From contig NZ_CP014546.1 in assembly GCF_001579805.1 (NCBI RefSeq), forward strand, positions 2,666,001 through 2,730,000: 64,000 nucleotides of DNA, read 5' to 3'. How positions within the stretch are numbered: position 1 is the stretch's first letter; each line of letters begins with the position of its first letter. Positions 34,150 to 45,657 of the stretch are shown here, piece by piece. The notes under the pieces were generated by a model, which worked only from the letters and a program-made list of their open reading frames with translations, did no database searches and was not told where the DNA came from. Both the position numbers and the translations under genes were made by a program. This DNA comes from Pseudomonas azotoformans. GTDB lineage: Bacteria; Pseudomonadota; Gammaproteobacteria; Pseudomonadales; Pseudomonadaceae.

Positions 34150-35123
34150 ACGTCACTCCTACGCCCGCCCAGGAACAAGCCGCGCTGGCCTGGTTGAGCC
34201 TGCTGCATGACCAGCCCAGCAGTGGCGACCAGGCCACTTTCAGCCAGTGGTTGCGGGCAGATCCGGCGCACGTCGAGGCCTATTCCCAGGCCCAGGTGTT
34301 GTGGGAGTTGAGCGAAGTGCCAGCGCGCAAGCTGGCGGATGAAGAGGCGTTGGTGTTGCAGGGCTACCTCAATGCCATGAACGCCCCGAAACGCTCGCGG
34401 GTGGCGCGTTGGTCCGGCGCCTTGGCGATGGCTGCGTGCCTGCTGTTGATGGTGTCCACGGGCGCCGGCTGGCAGCCGTCACGCTGGATCGATGACTTCG
34501 GTGCCGACTACGTGACCGCGCCGGGCGAAGTCAAAACCGTCACGCTGGCGGATAATTCCCAAGTCACCCTCGATGCCGACAGTGCGATTGCCGTGGATTT
34601 CAACCATGGCGAACGGCACATCCAGCTGCGTCGAGGCGCCGGTTTTTTCAGCGTGACCCACACCGGGCAATCCTTTGTGGTGGAGGCGGGCAGTGGTGAA
34701 GCGCGGGTGCTGGGGACGCAATTCGAAGTGCGCCTGCAACCGGCAGGCGCTCAGGTGACGGTGTTGTCCGGACGGGTTGGCGTGACGCCGTCCAAGCAAG
34801 GTGCGCAGCAAATTCTTACGGCGGGACAGCAAGTGGCCTACGTAGACGGCGTTGCTGACCCTCTGCACGCGGTGGACAGCGAATCACGCCTGGCCTGGCG
34901 CGACGGTTGGCTCAATTACTACAAGGCGCCGTTGGCGGACGTGGTCAAGGACCTGGAGCGTTACTATCCAGGGCGCATCCTGTTGCTCAACGAAGCGATG
35001 GGCGCCAAGCGCGTCAGCGGCAGTTTCCCGAGCAAGGACCCGCAGGCGGTGTTGAATGCCTTGCAGGCCGTGCTTGGCTTTGAGCAGCACCACGTGCTCG
35101 GGCGGATGATCGTGGTGCGTTAG
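34146..35123 (+). CDS. FecR-type anti-sigma factor (second system)
   Basis: A 325-residue inner-membrane regulator. The DUF4880-type N-domain (LAWLSLLHDQPSSGDQATFSQWL, then AHVEAYSQAQVLWELSEVPA) would hold the sigma factor. One transmembrane helix is at about 88-105 (WSGALAMAACLLLMVSTGAG), and the periplasmic FecR domain starts at VTAPGEVKTVTLADNSQVTL. The last 70 residues (WLNYYKAPLADVVKDLERYY) form an STN-like receptor-contact part. The GTG start at 34146 overlaps the sigma stop. No TonB-dependent receptor gene follows, unlike most such pairs. Confidence 0.9.
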   Translation: MNVTPTPAQEQAALAWLSLLHDQPSSGDQATFSQWLRADPAHVEAYSQAQVLWELSEVPARKLADEEALVLQGYLNAMNAPKRSRVARWSGALAMAACLLLMVSTGAGWQPSRWIDDFGADYVTAPGEVKTVTLADNSQVTLDADSAIAVDFNHGERHIQLRRGAGFFSVTHTGQSFVVEAGSGEARVLGTQFEVRLQPAGAQVTVLSGRVGVTPSKQGAQQILTAGQQVAYVDGVADPLHAVDSESRLAWRDGWLNYYKAPLADVVKDLERYYPGRILLLNEAMGAKRVSGSFPSKDPQAVLNALQAVLGFEQHHVLGRMIVVR

Positions 35124-35187
35124 GCGCATCAGAGCTTTTAATGCGGTCCTTGATGGGCGCCGCCGGATAAAAAATGGAGCGCTCAGG

Positions 35188-35691
35188 ATGCAGTTACAGT
35201 TTGCCGCCACGGATAACCCTTCGGTCACGCTTGTCGTGACTCAACCCAGCGACTTCGAAGCGCTTGTCGCCCTTCGGATTGAAGCCATGCGTGAAAGTCT
35301 TGAACGTATTGGCCGATTCGACCCTGTACGCGCCCGAGAGCGTTTTCGTGAGGGCTTTAGTGCCACCTTCACTCGCCATATCGAGGTTTCCGGCCAGCGG
35401 GTGGGTTTCGTGGTCGTTAAACCTGATTACGATGGGTGGTTGCTTGATCACCTGTACATCAAGCCCAACGCACAGGGGGTGGGGATCGGTTCGGTTGTCC
35501 TTCGACACATCTTCATGGAGGCGGATTCTGCGGCCATGACATTGCGGGTGGGTGCCCTCAGGGAAAGCGCTTCAAATCGTTTTTATACGCGGCATGGCTT
35601 TCAGTTCGTCGAAAGTAGCGAATTCGACAATTACTATGTTCGCAGCCCTCAGGACAATCACACGTATCTGAACAGAAAACCCACTTCCTGA
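35188..35691 (+). CDS. GNAT-family N-acetyltransferase
   Basis: A 167-residue acetyltransferase. The acetyl-CoA-binding motif A is visible as LDHLYIKPNAQGVGIGSVVLRHIF with the Q/R-x-x-G-x-G/A pattern, followed by motif B (ASNRFYTRHGFQFVE). The substrate is unknown. Start ATG 35188 has AGGA-like CAGG close before it and GGAG at about 35176. It is a single gene, 64 nt after the FecR gene and in lower-GC sequence than its neighbours. Confidence 0.85.
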   Translation: MQLQFAATDNPSVTLVVTQPSDFEALVALRIEAMRESLERIGRFDPVRARERFREGFSATFTRHIEVSGQRVGFVVVKPDYDGWLLDHLYIKPNAQGVGIGSVVLRHIFMEADSAAMTLRVGALRESASNRFYTRHGFQFVESSEFDNYYVRSPQDNHTYLNRKPTS

Positions 35692-35713
35692 TCCCGACGT
35701 TGAGTAGGTTGGT

Positions 35714-36064
35714 TTATTTCAAAGCGGCCATGATCGCTTCCGGGTCGTAGTCACGGATCAGCGTGCCGTTCACGTCTACAAACGGAATCCCGCCCCCGCC
35801 CAACGCCTCATACGCATTGCGAGCCTGGGCGTCCTTCTCTATATCGAACGCCTGGTAGGGGATACCCTTCTGGTCCAGAAAGCGGCGGATCTGCTTGCAG
35901 TAACCGCACCACTCGGTGGCATAAAGCACCACACGCGCTGAAGCACGTACCTGCTCCGGCGCCACCTGTGAAGGGTTGAACACCCGCTCGATCTTGCCCC
36001 AGTTCTGGATCACCACCACGACCAGCAACACCAGCAGGACTTTCTTGAAAACCCCACCGAGCAT
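35714..36064 (-). CDS. Membrane-anchored glutaredoxin-like protein
   Basis: A 116-residue protein with an N-terminal hydrophobic anchor (residues 5-20, FKKVLLVLLVVVVIQN) and a glutaredoxin domain from about residue 43 (ARVVLYATEWCGYCKQIRRFL). The redox motif is Cys-Gly-Tyr-Cys, followed by the cis-proline segment GGIPFVDVNG. It probably faces the periplasm or membrane surface. Its ATG overlaps the stop of the yejK-type gene by one base (TGATG), indicating coupled translation. Confidence 0.88.
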   Translation of the reverse strand: MLGGVFKKVLLVLLVVVVIQNWGKIERVFNPSQVAPEQVRASARVVLYATEWCGYCKQIRRFLDQKGIPYQAFDIEKDAQARNAYEALGGGGIPFVDVNGTLIRDYDPEAIMAALK

Positions 36065-37068
36065 CAGTTACGGCGCTTGAGCTGATCAGTCAGTTGAGTC
36101 GGCAGACCCTTGATGATCAAGGTGCCGGCAGCTTCGTCGTACTCGATCTTGTCGCCCAGCAGGTGCGCTTCAAAGCTGATGGACAAGCCTTCGGCACGGC
36201 CGGTGAAGCGGCGGAACTGGTTGAGGGTGCGCTTGTCCGCCGGGATTTCCGGCGACAGGCCGTAGTCCTTGTTGCGGATGTGGTCGTAGAACGCCTTAGG
36301 CCGATCTTCATCGATCAACCCTGACAATTCTTCCAGCCCCATCGGTTCACCGAGCTTGGCCTGGCTGCTGGCGTAATCCACCAAAGTCTTGGTTTTCTCG
36401 CGGGCGGATTCGTCCGGCAGGTCTTCGCTTTCGACAAAGTCACTGAAGGCCTTGAGCAGGGTACGGGTCTCGCCCGGGCCGTCGACGCCTTCCTGGCAGC
36501 CGATGAAGTCGCGGAAGTATTCCGAGACCTTCTTGCCGTTCTTGCCCTTGATAAACGAGATGTACTGCTTGGACTGCTTGTTGTTTTGCCACTCGGACAC
36601 GTTGATGCGGGCCGCCAGGTGCAATTGACCGAGGTCCAGGTGGCGCGACGGGGTCACGTCCAGCTCGTCGGTCACCGCCACGCCTTCGCTGTGGTGCAGC
36701 AGGGCGATGGCCAGGTAATCGGTCATGCCTTGCTGGTAGTGGGCGAACAGCACATGGCCGCCGGTGGAGAGGTTGGACTCCTCCATCAGCTTCTGCAGAT
36801 GCTCGACCGCCGTACGGCTGAAGGTGGTGAAATCCTGACCACCGTCGAAATACTCCTTCAACCAGCCGCTGAACGGGTGCGCGCCGGATTCGGCATGGAA
36901 GAAACCCCAGGCCTTGCCTTGTTTGGCGTTATAGCTCTCGTTGAGGTCGGCAAGCATGTTCTCGATGGCGGCCGACTCGGCAAGCTCGGAGTCGCGGGCG
37001 TGGAGAACTGCAGGTGTGCCGTCGGGTTTTTTGTCGATCAGGTGGACGATGCAATGACGGATCGGCAT
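36064..37068 (-). CDS. yejK: Nucleoid-associated protein YejK/NdpA
   Basis: A 334-residue nucleoid protein of the NA37/YejK family, which binds DNA and copurifies with the nucleoid. The start [20 protein letters not shown] and the C-terminal part ([28 protein letters not shown]) are typical and the length is standard. The start was placed at 37068; the frame up to 37122 adds residues not found in the family. It is divergent from the HU gene over a 396-bp region. Confidence 0.92.
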   Translation of the reverse strand: MPIRHCIVHLIDKKPDGTPAVLHARDSELAESAAIENMLADLNESYNAKQGKAWGFFHAESGAHPFSGWLKEYFDGGQDFTTFSRTAVEHLQKLMEESNLSTGGHVLFAHYQQGMTDYLAIALLHHSEGVAVTDELDVTPSRHLDLGQLHLAARINVSEWQNNKQSKQYISFIKGKNGKKVSEYFRDFIGCQEGVDGPGETRTLLKAFSDFVESEDLPDESAREKTKTLVDYASSQAKLGEPMGLEELSGLIDEDRPKAFYDHIRNKDYGLSPEIPADKRTLNQFRRFTGRAEGLSISFEAHLLGDKIEYDEAAGTLIIKGLPTQLTDQLKRRN

Positions 37069-37349
37069 AGGCTTCTCGGCTGGTTGAGCGGGGAGCGGTG
37101 GGCCTCCCCGAAAAGTCGCCAAGTGTACCGCACCATTGGCCGAGACGGGCTTCGAAGGGTGTTTTGGGCGCCGTCCGACGGGCCATATGCCTTTTTTTCA
37201 CGGTTTAGAGCGATAAAGCTGACCAAATGGGTAGGTAGAAGCGGATATTTCCCCGTCTCTGTGCTAGTTTTGCCCCGTCTTACGCCAAGTCTCGGCGATA
37301 AGCGTGCATTCAGCATCTGTCAGGTCGAACCAATCCCCGTTTCAAGCAT

Positions 37350-37376
37350 CTATAACCCCGATCTCCGTGGTTATAG
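37350..37376 (+). other. Inverted repeat in the 37069-37464 intergenic region
   Basis: The 396-bp region between yejK and the HU gene holds no supportable gene. Its one clear structure is a perfect 8-bp inverted repeat, CTATAACC / GGTTATAG with an 11-nt loop, about 90 nt before the HU start. It is followed by a GGGGG run rather than T, so a leader hairpin or protein site is more likely than a terminator. Confidence 0.5.
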
Positions 37377-37464
37377 CCGGGGGTGCCAGGCCTAGACGGT
37401 CGGGCTCGACGGCTGACACTGCACTCTGCAATCCATATGAATTTGATAGGGAAGGAACACCACA

Positions 37465-37746
37465 ATGGCTATTACTAAAGACCAACTGATCGCTGACCTG
37501 GCTGAAGCAGTAGACGCACCGAAAACCACCGTGCGCGCTCTGCTGGACCAACTGAGCCAAGTTGTTGCTGACCAGCTGGAAAACGGCGGCGAAATCACTC
37601 TGCCAGGCGTTGGCAAACTGAAAGTGACCGAGCGTCCTGCCCGTACTGGCCGTAACCCTTCGACTGGCGCTGCCATCGAAATCGCTGCCAAGAAAGTTAT
37701 CAAGCTGGTTGTGGCCAAAGGCCTGACCGACGCTGTTAACAAGTAA
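37465..37746 (+). CDS. HU-family histone-like DNA-binding protein
   Basis: A 93-residue HU-type protein. The helical dimer part (TKDQLIADLAEAVDAPKTTV) is followed by the DNA-binding arm with TLPGVGKLKVTERPARTGRNP, which has the conserved RxGRNP and intercalating proline. The C-terminal helix AAKKVIKLVVAKGLTDAVNK completes the fold. GGAAGGA about 9 nt upstream of ATG 37465 is a strong ribosome binding site. A strong terminator follows at 37763-37795, so this is a monocistronic gene. Which Pseudomonas HU paralogue it is cannot be said safely. Confidence 0.95.
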   Translation: MAITKDQLIADLAEAVDAPKTTVRALLDQLSQVVADQLENGGEITLPGVGKLKVTERPARTGRNPSTGAAIEIAAKKVIKLVVAKGLTDAVNK

Positions 37747-37762
37747 GACGCAGCAAAAAAAA

Positions 37763-37795
37763 CCGTGCTCCGGAGCGATCCGGGCACGGTTTTTT
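37763..37795 (+). terminator. Intrinsic terminator of the HU gene
   Basis: CCGTGC (37763-37768) pairs with GCACGG (37784-37789), the stem extends with flanking A/T pairs, and TTTTTT follows. An 8-A run precedes it, so it may also serve the convergent rlmF gene. Confidence 0.9.
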
Positions 37796-37810
37796 GTTGC
37801 CTGCGATTTG

Positions 37811-38830
37811 TCAGTCGCGAACCCAGCGCTGGCGCCAGATCTGTTGTTCGTTTTTGGTTTGGAAGGTCCACGCCACAAATCGGCTTTGTTTCTGGCCCTG
37901 GGACATTTCCACGACCTGGCTTTCCAGGACACCGGCCTTTTTCAGGGCGGTCTCGATGGCGGGCAAGTTCGATGCTTTTGACACCAGGGTGCTGAACCAC
38001 AACACCTTGTGGGCAAAATGCGCGCTCTCGGCGATCAGTTGCGTTACAAAACGCGCTTCACCGCCTTCACACCACAGCTCGGCCGATTGGCCGCCGAAGT
38101 TCAGCACCGGCAACTTGCGCTTCGGATCGGCCTTGCCCAGGGCGCGCCACTTGCGTTCGCTGCCTTTGGTCGCTTCCTCCATGGACGCATGGAACGGCGG
38201 GTTGCACATGGTCAGGTCAAAACGCTCGCCCGGCTCCAGCAGGCCCAGCAGGATCTGCTTGGGATTGCTCTGCTGGCGCAGCTGGATGACCTTGCTCAGG
38301 TCATTGGACTGCACGATGGCCTTGGCGGCGGCCACGGCGATAGGGTCGACTTCCGAGCCCAGGAAATTCCAGCGGTATTCCATGTAGCCAATCAGCGGGT
38401 AGACGCAGTTGGCGCCCATGCCGATGTCCAGCACCTTGACGATAGAACCGCGCGGGATCTTGCCATCGTTGGTGCTGGCCAGCAGGTCAGCCAGGAAGTG
38501 TACGTAGTCCGCACGCCCCGGTACCGGTGGGCACAGGTAGTCCTGCGGGATGTCCCAGTGCTGGATGCCATAGAAGGCTTTCAGCAGCGCTCGGTTGAAC
38601 ACCCGCACCGCATCCGGGCTGGCGAAGTCGATACTTTCCTTGCCGTACGGGTTGATGATCACGAATTTCGCCAGTTCCGGCGTGGTCTTGATCAGCGCCG
38701 GGAAGTCGTAACGGCCTGTGTGGCGGTTGCGCGGGTGCAGGGTCGCCTCTTTACGCGGCGCGACGGGCTTGGCCGGGGCGGCGGTTTTGGGCTTCTTGCG
38801 TGGAGGCTTGGGCGTGCTGGGGGCGGTCAT
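37811..38830 (-). CDS. rlmF: 23S rRNA (adenine-1618-N6)-methyltransferase
   Basis: A 339-residue SAM-dependent RNA methyltransferase. A basic N-terminal tail ([21 protein letters not shown]) precedes the RlmF core. SAM motif I is [17 protein letters not shown] at about residue 137, and the catalytic N-P-P-F motif of N6-adenine methyltransferases is in [15 protein letters not shown]. RlmF modifies A1618 of 23S rRNA. It ends convergent to the HU gene, and valS lies beyond its start with its own terminator between. Confidence 0.95.
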   Translation of the reverse strand: MTAPSTPKPPRKKPKTAAPAKPVAPRKEATLHPRNRHTGRYDFPALIKTTPELAKFVIINPYGKESIDFASPDAVRVFNRALLKAFYGIQHWDIPQDYLCPPVPGRADYVHFLADLLASTNDGKIPRGSIVKVLDIGMGANCVYPLIGYMEYRWNFLGSEVDPIAVAAAKAIVQSNDLSKVIQLRQQSNPKQILLGLLEPGERFDLTMCNPPFHASMEEATKGSERKWRALGKADPKRKLPVLNFGGQSAELWCEGGEARFVTQLIAESAHFAHKVLWFSTLVSKASNLPAIETALKKAGVLESQVVEMSQGQKQSRFVAWTFQTKNEQQIWRQRWVRD

Positions 38831-38902
38831 GATGATTCTGGTGTTGGCTCAAAGTGGTGGGCATTGTCCCACATTCTCCGGCGACTTACGGCAGGCATAA
38901 AA

Positions 38903-38927
38903 AAAGAGACCCGAAGGTCTCTTTTTT
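38903..38927 (-). terminator. Intrinsic terminator of valS
   Basis: GAGACC / GGTCTC with a CGAA tetraloop is flanked by A and T runs on both sides, 16 nt beyond the valS stop. The reverse-direction T-run makes it functional on the minus strand. Confidence 0.9.
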
Positions 38928-38942
38928 CACACGGTTTACACC

Positions 38943-41789
38943 TTACAGGCTGGAAATCCGCGCATGTTGCTCTGCCAGCTTGCCCAGGGCCTGTTCAGCC
39001 TCGGCCAGCTTGGCGCGTTCTTTCTCGATCACTTCAGCCGGTGCCTTGTCGACGAAGGCCGCGTTGGACAGCTTGCCGCCCACGCGTTGCACTTCGCCTT
39101 GCAGGCGGCCGATTTCCTTGTCGAGACGCGCCAGTTCGGCATCTTTGTCGATCAAGCCGGCCATCGGCACCAGCACTTCCATTTCGCCAACCAGTGCGGT
39201 GGCGGACAGCGGTGCTTCTGCGCCGGGCGCCAATACGGTGATCGACTCCAGCTTCGCCAACTTCTTGAGCAGCGCATCGTTCTCGGTAAGACGACGCTGG
39301 TCTTCAGCACTGGCGTTCTTCACAAACACCGCCAATGGCTTGCCCGGCCCGATGTTCATCTCGGCACGGATGTTGCGCGTGCCCATCATCAGGGTCTTGA
39401 GCCATTCGATATCGCTTTCGGCTGCCTCATCGATGCGCGCTTCATTGGCCACTGGCCAAGGCTGCAGCATGATGGTCTTGCCTTCGATACCGGCCAGCGG
39501 CGCCAGGCGCTGCCAGATTTCTTCGGTGATGAACGGCATGAACGGGTGTGCCAAACGCAGCGCCACTTCCAGTACGCGCACCAGGGTGCGACGGGTGCCG
39601 CGCTGGCGTTCGACCGGCGCGTTTTCGTCCCACAAGACTGGCTTGGACAGTTCCAGGTACCAGTCGCAATACTGGTTCCAGATGAACTCGTACAAAGCCT
39701 GTGCGGCCAGGTCGAAACGGAACTGGTCGAGCTGACGGGTCACTTCGGCTTCGGTGCGTTGCAGCTGCGAAATGATCCAGCGGTCGGCCAGGCTCAGCTC
39801 GACGGCTTCGCCGTTCTGGCCGCAGTCTTCGCCCTTGTCCAGCACGTAGCGCGCCGCGTTCCAGATCTTGTTGCAGAAGTTGCGATAGCCTTCGACGCGG
39901 CCCATGTCGAACTTGATGTCGCGACCCGTGGACGCCAGCGAGCAGAAGGTGAAGCGCAGGGCGTCGGTGCCGTAGCTGGCGATGCCGTCGGCGAATTCGT
40001 CGCGGGTCTGCTTCTCGATCTTCTTCGCCAGTTTCGGCTGCATCAGGCCCGAGGTGCGTTTTTGCACCAGGGTTTCCAGGTCGATGCCGTCGATGATGTC
40101 CAGTGGGTCCAGCACGTTGCCCTTGGACTTGGACATCTTCTGGCCCTGGCCATCACGCACCAGGCCGTGCACGTACACGGTCTTGAACGGTACTTGCGGC
40201 GTGCCATCCTCGTTCTTCACCAAGTGCATGGTCAGCATGATCATCCGGGCAACCCAGAAGAAAATGATGTCGAAACCGGTAACCAGCACGTCGGTGGAAT
40301 GGAATTTCTTCAGGAATTCGGTCTGCTGCGGCCAGCCCAGGGTGGAGAAGGTCCACAGGCCCGAGCTGAACCAGGTATCCAGTACGTCGTTGTCCTGTTG
40401 CAGCGCAATGTCGGCACCGAGGTTGTGCTTGGCGCGCACTTCGGCTTCGTCGCGGCCTACATAGACCTTGCCCGACTCGTCGTACCAGGCCGGAATGCGG
40501 TGGCCCCACCACAACTGACGGCTGATGCACCAATCCTGGATGTCACGCATCCACGAGAAATACATGTTTTCGTACTGTTTCGGCACGAATTGGATGCGGC
40601 CATCTTCCACGGCGGCGATGGCAGGTTCTGCCAACGGCTTGGTGGACACGTACCACTGGTCGGTCAACCACGGCTCGATCACGGTGCCGGAACGGTCGCC
40701 TTTCGGCACTTTAAGGCCGTGGTCGTCAACGCTCACCAGCAAACCTGCGGCGTCGAAGGCGGCCACGATCTGCTTGCGTGCTTCGAAACGGTCAAGGCCG
40801 GCGTATTCGGCCGGGATCTTGCCGTCGATGCTCTCGTTCAGCGTACCGTCCAGGTTAAACACCTGGCAGGCTGGCAGTACGGCGGCGTTTTTGTCGAAGA
40901 TATTCAGCAGCGGCAGGTTATGGCGCTTGCCGACTTCGTAGTCGTTGAAATCGTGGGCCGGGGTGATTTTCACGCAGCCGGTGCCGAATTCAGGGTCGCA
41001 GTAGTCGTCCGCGATAATCGGGATGCGGCGGCCGACCAATGGCAGCTCGACGAACTTGCCGATCAGCGCCTGGTAGCGCTCGTCGTTCGGGTTAACCGCG
41101 ACGGCGGCATCGCCGAGCATGGTTTCCGGACGGGTGGTGGCGACGATCAGGTAGTCGTTGCCTTCAGCGGTCTTGGCGCCGTCGGCCAGCGGGTACTTGA
41201 GGTTCCACAGGAAACCTTTCTCGTCGTGGTTTTCCACTTCGAGGTCGGAAATTGCCGTGTGCAACTTGGTGTCCCAGTTGACCAGGCGCTTGCCGCGGTA
41301 GATCAGGCCGTCTTCATGCAGGCGCACGAAGGCTTCTTTCACGGCTTCCGACAGACCGTCGTCCATGGTGAAGCGCTCGCGGCTCCAGTCAACGGACGAG
41401 CCCAGGCGACGGATCTGACGGCTGATGTTGCCGCCGGACTGGTCTTTCCATTCCCAGATCTTTTCCAGGAATTTCTCGCGGCCCAGGTCATGACGGCTCT
41501 GGCCGGTGGCTTCGAGTTGGCGTTCCACCAGCATCTGGGTGGCGATACCGGCGTGGTCGGTACCCGGTTGCCACAGGGTGTTGCGGCCCTGCATGCGGCG
41601 GAAACGGATCAACGCATCCATGATCGCATTATTGAAGCCATGGCCCATGTGCAGGCTGCCAGTGACGTTCGGTGGCGGAATCATGATGGTGTAGGAATCG
41701 CCCGCGCCTTGCGGGGCGAAATAATTCTCGGATTCCCAGGTGTTGTACCAGGAAGTTTCGATGGCGTGCGGCTGGTAGGTCTTATCCAT
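38943..41789 (-). CDS. valS: Valyl-tRNA synthetase
   Basis: A 948-residue class Ia synthetase that charges tRNA-Val. The HIGH motif is HMGH in [19 protein letters not shown], and the KMSKS loop is [16 protein letters not shown]. An editing (CP1) domain lies between, the anticodon-binding domain follows, and the C-terminal coiled coil ([19 protein letters not shown] and following) is typical of ValRS. The start was set at 41789, where [11 protein letters not shown] matches the family; the eight residues upstream are not conserved. It heads a run continuing from pepA, holC and the small acidic gene on the same strand, with 101 nt before it. Confidence 0.97.
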   Translation of the reverse strand: MDKTYQPHAIETSWYNTWESENYFAPQGAGDSYTIMIPPPNVTGSLHMGHGFNNAIMDALIRFRRMQGRNTLWQPGTDHAGIATQMLVERQLEATGQSRHDLGREKFLEKIWEWKDQSGGNISRQIRRLGSSVDWSRERFTMDDGLSEAVKEAFVRLHEDGLIYRGKRLVNWDTKLHTAISDLEVENHDEKGFLWNLKYPLADGAKTAEGNDYLIVATTRPETMLGDAAVAVNPNDERYQALIGKFVELPLVGRRIPIIADDYCDPEFGTGCVKITPAHDFNDYEVGKRHNLPLLNIFDKNAAVLPACQVFNLDGTLNESIDGKIPAEYAGLDRFEARKQIVAAFDAAGLLVSVDDHGLKVPKGDRSGTVIEPWLTDQWYVSTKPLAEPAIAAVEDGRIQFVPKQYENMYFSWMRDIQDWCISRQLWWGHRIPAWYDESGKVYVGRDEAEVRAKHNLGADIALQQDNDVLDTWFSSGLWTFSTLGWPQQTEFLKKFHSTDVLVTGFDIIFFWVARMIMLTMHLVKNEDGTPQVPFKTVYVHGLVRDGQGQKMSKSKGNVLDPLDIIDGIDLETLVQKRTSGLMQPKLAKKIEKQTRDEFADGIASYGTDALRFTFCSLASTGRDIKFDMGRVEGYRNFCNKIWNAARYVLDKGEDCGQNGEAVELSLADRWIISQLQRTEAEVTRQLDQFRFDLAAQALYEFIWNQYCDWYLELSKPVLWDENAPVERQRGTRRTLVRVLEVALRLAHPFMPFITEEIWQRLAPLAGIEGKTIMLQPWPVANEARIDEAAESDIEWLKTLMMGTRNIRAEMNIGPGKPLAVFVKNASAEDQRRLTENDALLKKLAKLESITVLAPGAEAPLSATALVGEMEVLVPMAGLIDKDAELARLDKEIGRLQGEVQRVGGKLSNAAFVDKAPAEVIEKERAKLAEAEQALGKLAEQHARISSL

Positions 41790-41890
41790 GCGCGGCGGGA
41801 CCCTAGTTGGCATTTATTCAGGAAAGCCGGCAAGTATAACGGGGGATAGGGGAGAGGGGTAGGAGCGAGCAAAATCGCTCCTGATAGGAC

Positions 41891-42277
41891 TTATGACTGG
41901 TATTGGCTCAACAACCGCTCCATCCGCGCATCCAGCCGGCGCTTGATCTCGGTCTCGATATGCGGGGCAAAGTCGTCGATCACGTCTTGCATGATCAACT
42001 GCGCGGCGGCGCGCAGTTCGTTGTCCAGGTGCAGCAGCAAGGCGTCTGGCCCTTTTTCAGCAGCGGCAGGTTCGACGGCGGGGGCTACCGCAACCGGCTC
42101 CGGCGCGACGGGTTTGCCGCCGACCATGTCGAACAACAGCGGAATCTGTACCTCGCCCTCGACCGTCTCGGTCAACAGCGGCGGTTGCAAGTCATCATCA
42201 CCGAGCAACTGACGGATCGACTCCAGGTCGTCCAGCAGGTGGTCGTCTTTTTTTATAGGGTTGGGATTGTCCATCAT
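41891..42277 (-). CDS. Hypothetical acidic protein between holC and valS
   Basis: A 128-residue acidic protein starting MMDNPNPIKKDDHLLDDLESIRQLL. It has a proline/alanine-rich middle (APEPVAVAPAVEPAAAEKG) and a helical C-terminus (LRAAAQLIMQDVIDDFAPHI, then ETEIKRRLDARMERLLSQYQ) that may form a coiled coil. A gene at this place is kept in other pseudomonads, and a chi-subunit or septal role has no support in the sequence. The start at 42277 (or 42274) lies 4 nt after the holC stop; the longer frame overlaps holC and was rejected. Confidence 0.75.
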   Translation of the reverse strand: MMDNPNPIKKDDHLLDDLESIRQLLGDDDLQPPLLTETVEGEVQIPLLFDMVGGKPVAPEPVAVAPAVEPAAAEKGPDALLLHLDNELRAAAQLIMQDVIDDFAPHIETEIKRRLDARMERLLSQYQS

Positions 42278-42281
42278 GTAC

Positions 42282-42710
42282 TCAAAGTCGTTGTAGCCGG
42301 TGATCTTGCAGAGGATAGCCCTGTTCGCGGTAGAAACGGAAACTCTCCCGCGCGGCCTGACGAATCGCCGGGTCTTCCACCACCACTTCCGCCACACGGG
42401 CGAAGGCCTTGGCGAACGGCGGTACTTTCAGGTCCAGGTTGACCAGCAGGTCCTGGTGATCGCCACAACTGTCGCCTAAACCCAGGACAACCAGGCCGTC
42501 GGGTTCGGACTCGGCGGGGCCGTGAGGCACGAAACTTTCGCCCTTGAAGCGCCACAGTCGGGCATCCAGCTCGTCGCGTTGGGCGGCATCGCTGCAATGC
42601 AGGTAGATGCGGTGGCCCATGCGCCAGGCTTTTTCGGTGAGTTTGCAGGCAAAGTCCAGGCGCGCGAGCGGGTCGGCGCTGGGCAATATATAGAAGTCGA
42701 CTTGGGTCAT
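42282..42710 (-). CDS. holC: DNA polymerase III chi subunit
   Basis: A 142-residue chi subunit of the replicative clamp-loader complex, which links SSB to the polymerase. The start TQVDFYILPSADPLARLDFACKL and the segment AWRMGHRIYLHCSDAAQRDELDARLW are diagnostic, as is SFVPHGPAESEP further on. It sits 54 nt after pepA in the pepA-holC-acidic protein-valS order found in many gammaproteobacteria. Confidence 0.95.
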   Translation of the reverse strand: MTQVDFYILPSADPLARLDFACKLTEKAWRMGHRIYLHCSDAAQRDELDARLWRFKGESFVPHGPAESEPDGLVVLGLGDSCGDHQDLLVNLDLKVPPFAKAFARVAEVVVEDPAIRQAARESFRFYREQGYPLQDHRLQRL

Positions 42711-42723
42711 TGCGGTTCCTGAG

Positions 42724-42754
42724 GCCGGGGCGGTGAGACAATCACCACCCCGGC
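42724..42754 (-). terminator. Imperfect GC-rich stem-loop between pepA and holC
   Basis: GCCGGGG-CGGTGA pairs with TCACCA-CCCCGGC with one mismatch (13 positions, 5-nt loop). It lies directly after the pepA stop on the minus strand without a T-run, so it may only reduce readthrough into holC or protect the pepA 3' end. Confidence 0.45.
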
Positions 42755-42764
42755 GTCTTCAGTT

Positions 42765-44279
<1,515 letters not shown>

Positions 44280-44538
44280 TTAGCCAGGAGTCTGTACTCC
44301 GGCTTTAATACCAGGCAGCTGTGTAAACCGCCGGCGACAAAGGCCGCAGTTTGAACCTCGCCGGCGGAGCCTGACAACCCTTGTCACCCGCTTTGTGCAC
44401 GTGCATGAGCAAGCTCCGTGACAGGCGCGGTCAATCACAGGATAATGCGCCATCTTTTTAGCCGGCCCGTGCAAGCGGGCTGACTCGGTATGCTTGCTTG
44501 TTTGGCCGCCTTAGCCTGACAACCCTGGAGTGTCTGGT

Positions 44539-45657
44539 TTGATCGTCTTCCGTTATCTGTCCCGCGAAGTCCTGTTGACCCTGAGTGCCGTGAGTGCGGT
44601 TTTGCTGGTCATCATCATGAGTGGTCGTTTCGTCAAATACCTGGCCCAGGCTGCCTCCGGCGCACTGGATCCGGGCTCGCTGTTCCTGATCATGGGCTTT
44701 CGCCTGCCGGGCTTCCTGCAGCTGATCTTGCCGCTCGGCCTGTTCCTCGGGATCCTGCTGGCCTACGGCCGCCTTTACCTCGAAAGCGAAATGACCGTGC
44801 TCTCGGCCACCGGCATGAGCCAACAGCGCCTGTTGGGCATGACCATGATCCCGGCCGCCGGCGTCGCGCTGATCGTGGCCTGGCTGAGCCTGAGCCTGGC
44901 CCCCCAGGGCGCCATGCAGTTTCAGTTGGTACTGAATAAACAGGACGCGATGACCGAGTTCGACACCCTCGAGCCGGGCCGCTTCCAGGCGCTCAATGAC
45001 GGTTCACGGGTGACCTACACCGAAACCCTGACCGACGACCGCGCCAACCTGGGCGGCGTGTTCATCTCCGAGAAGCGCCTGGGCCAGGACAAGAAGGACC
45101 GTGGCATTTCCGTACTGGTGGCCGATTCCGGTCGCCAGGAAGTGCGTCCTGACGGCAGTCGCTACCTGATCCTGGAAAATGGCTATCGCTACGATGGCAG
45201 TCCGGGCATGGCCGATTACCGTGCGATCAAATACGACACCTATGGCGTGATGCTGGCCCGTCCGGATATCAGCGACGAAGTCACCGACCGCGACGCCATC
45301 CCGACCACCGAGCTGTTCGGCAGCAAGGAGCTGCGCTCGATTGCCGAGCTGCAATGGCGGATTTCCCTGCCGCTGCTGGTGTTTATCGTGACCTTGATGG
45401 CGGTGCCGCTGTCGCGCGTCAATCCGCGTCAGGGCCGCTTCCTCAAGCTGTTGCCGGCGATCCTGCTGTACATGGCTTACCTCACCATTCTGATTTCCGC
45501 CCGTGGTTCCCTGGAGAAGGGCAAGCTGTCGCCAACCCTGGGCTTGTGGTGGGTGCACGGGATCTTCCTGGTGATTGGCCTGGGCCTGCTCTATTGGGAA
45601 CCGATCCGTTTGAAAATGATGAGCCGTCGTGGCCAGAAGGAGTTGGCTCGTGGCTAA
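44539..45657 (+). CDS. lptF: LPS export ABC transporter permease LptF
   Basis: A 372-residue inner-membrane permease of the LptBFG complex that extracts lipopolysaccharide for transport to the outer membrane. The N-terminus IVFRYLSREVLLTLSAVSAVLLVIIMSGRF, with two helices, a periplasmic beta-jellyroll and three C-terminal helices, is typical. The start was placed at TTG 44539, matching family length, with GGAG (44527-44530) at good spacing; GTG 44530 would put the ribosome binding site too close. The stop overlaps the lptG start by 8 nt. Confidence 0.93.
   Translation: MIVFRYLSREVLLTLSAVSAVLLVIIMSGRFVKYLAQAASGALDPGSLFLIMGFRLPGFLQLILPLGLFLGILLAYGRLYLESEMTVLSATGMSQQRLLGMTMIPAAGVALIVAWLSLSLAPQGAMQFQLVLNKQDAMTEFDTLEPGRFQALNDGSRVTYTETLTDDRANLGGVFISEKRLGQDKKDRGISVLVADSGRQEVRPDGSRYLILENGYRYDGSPGMADYRAIKYDTYGVMLARPDISDEVTDRDAIPTTELFGSKELRSIAELQWRISLPLLVFIVTLMAVPLSRVNPRQGRFLKLLPAILLYMAYLTILISARGSLEKGKLSPTLGLWWVHGIFLVIGLGLLYWEPIRLKMMSRRGQKELARG

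Noticed and set aside
38964..41849. A 961-codon open frame antisense to valS
   Set aside because: Same reason; valS on the other strand is unmistakable and codon-position bias explains the open frame.
44280..44460. Hairpin GGAG/CTCC in the pepA-lptF gap as a riboswitch or terminator
   Set aside because: The stem is only four base pairs and no larger conserved fold was found.
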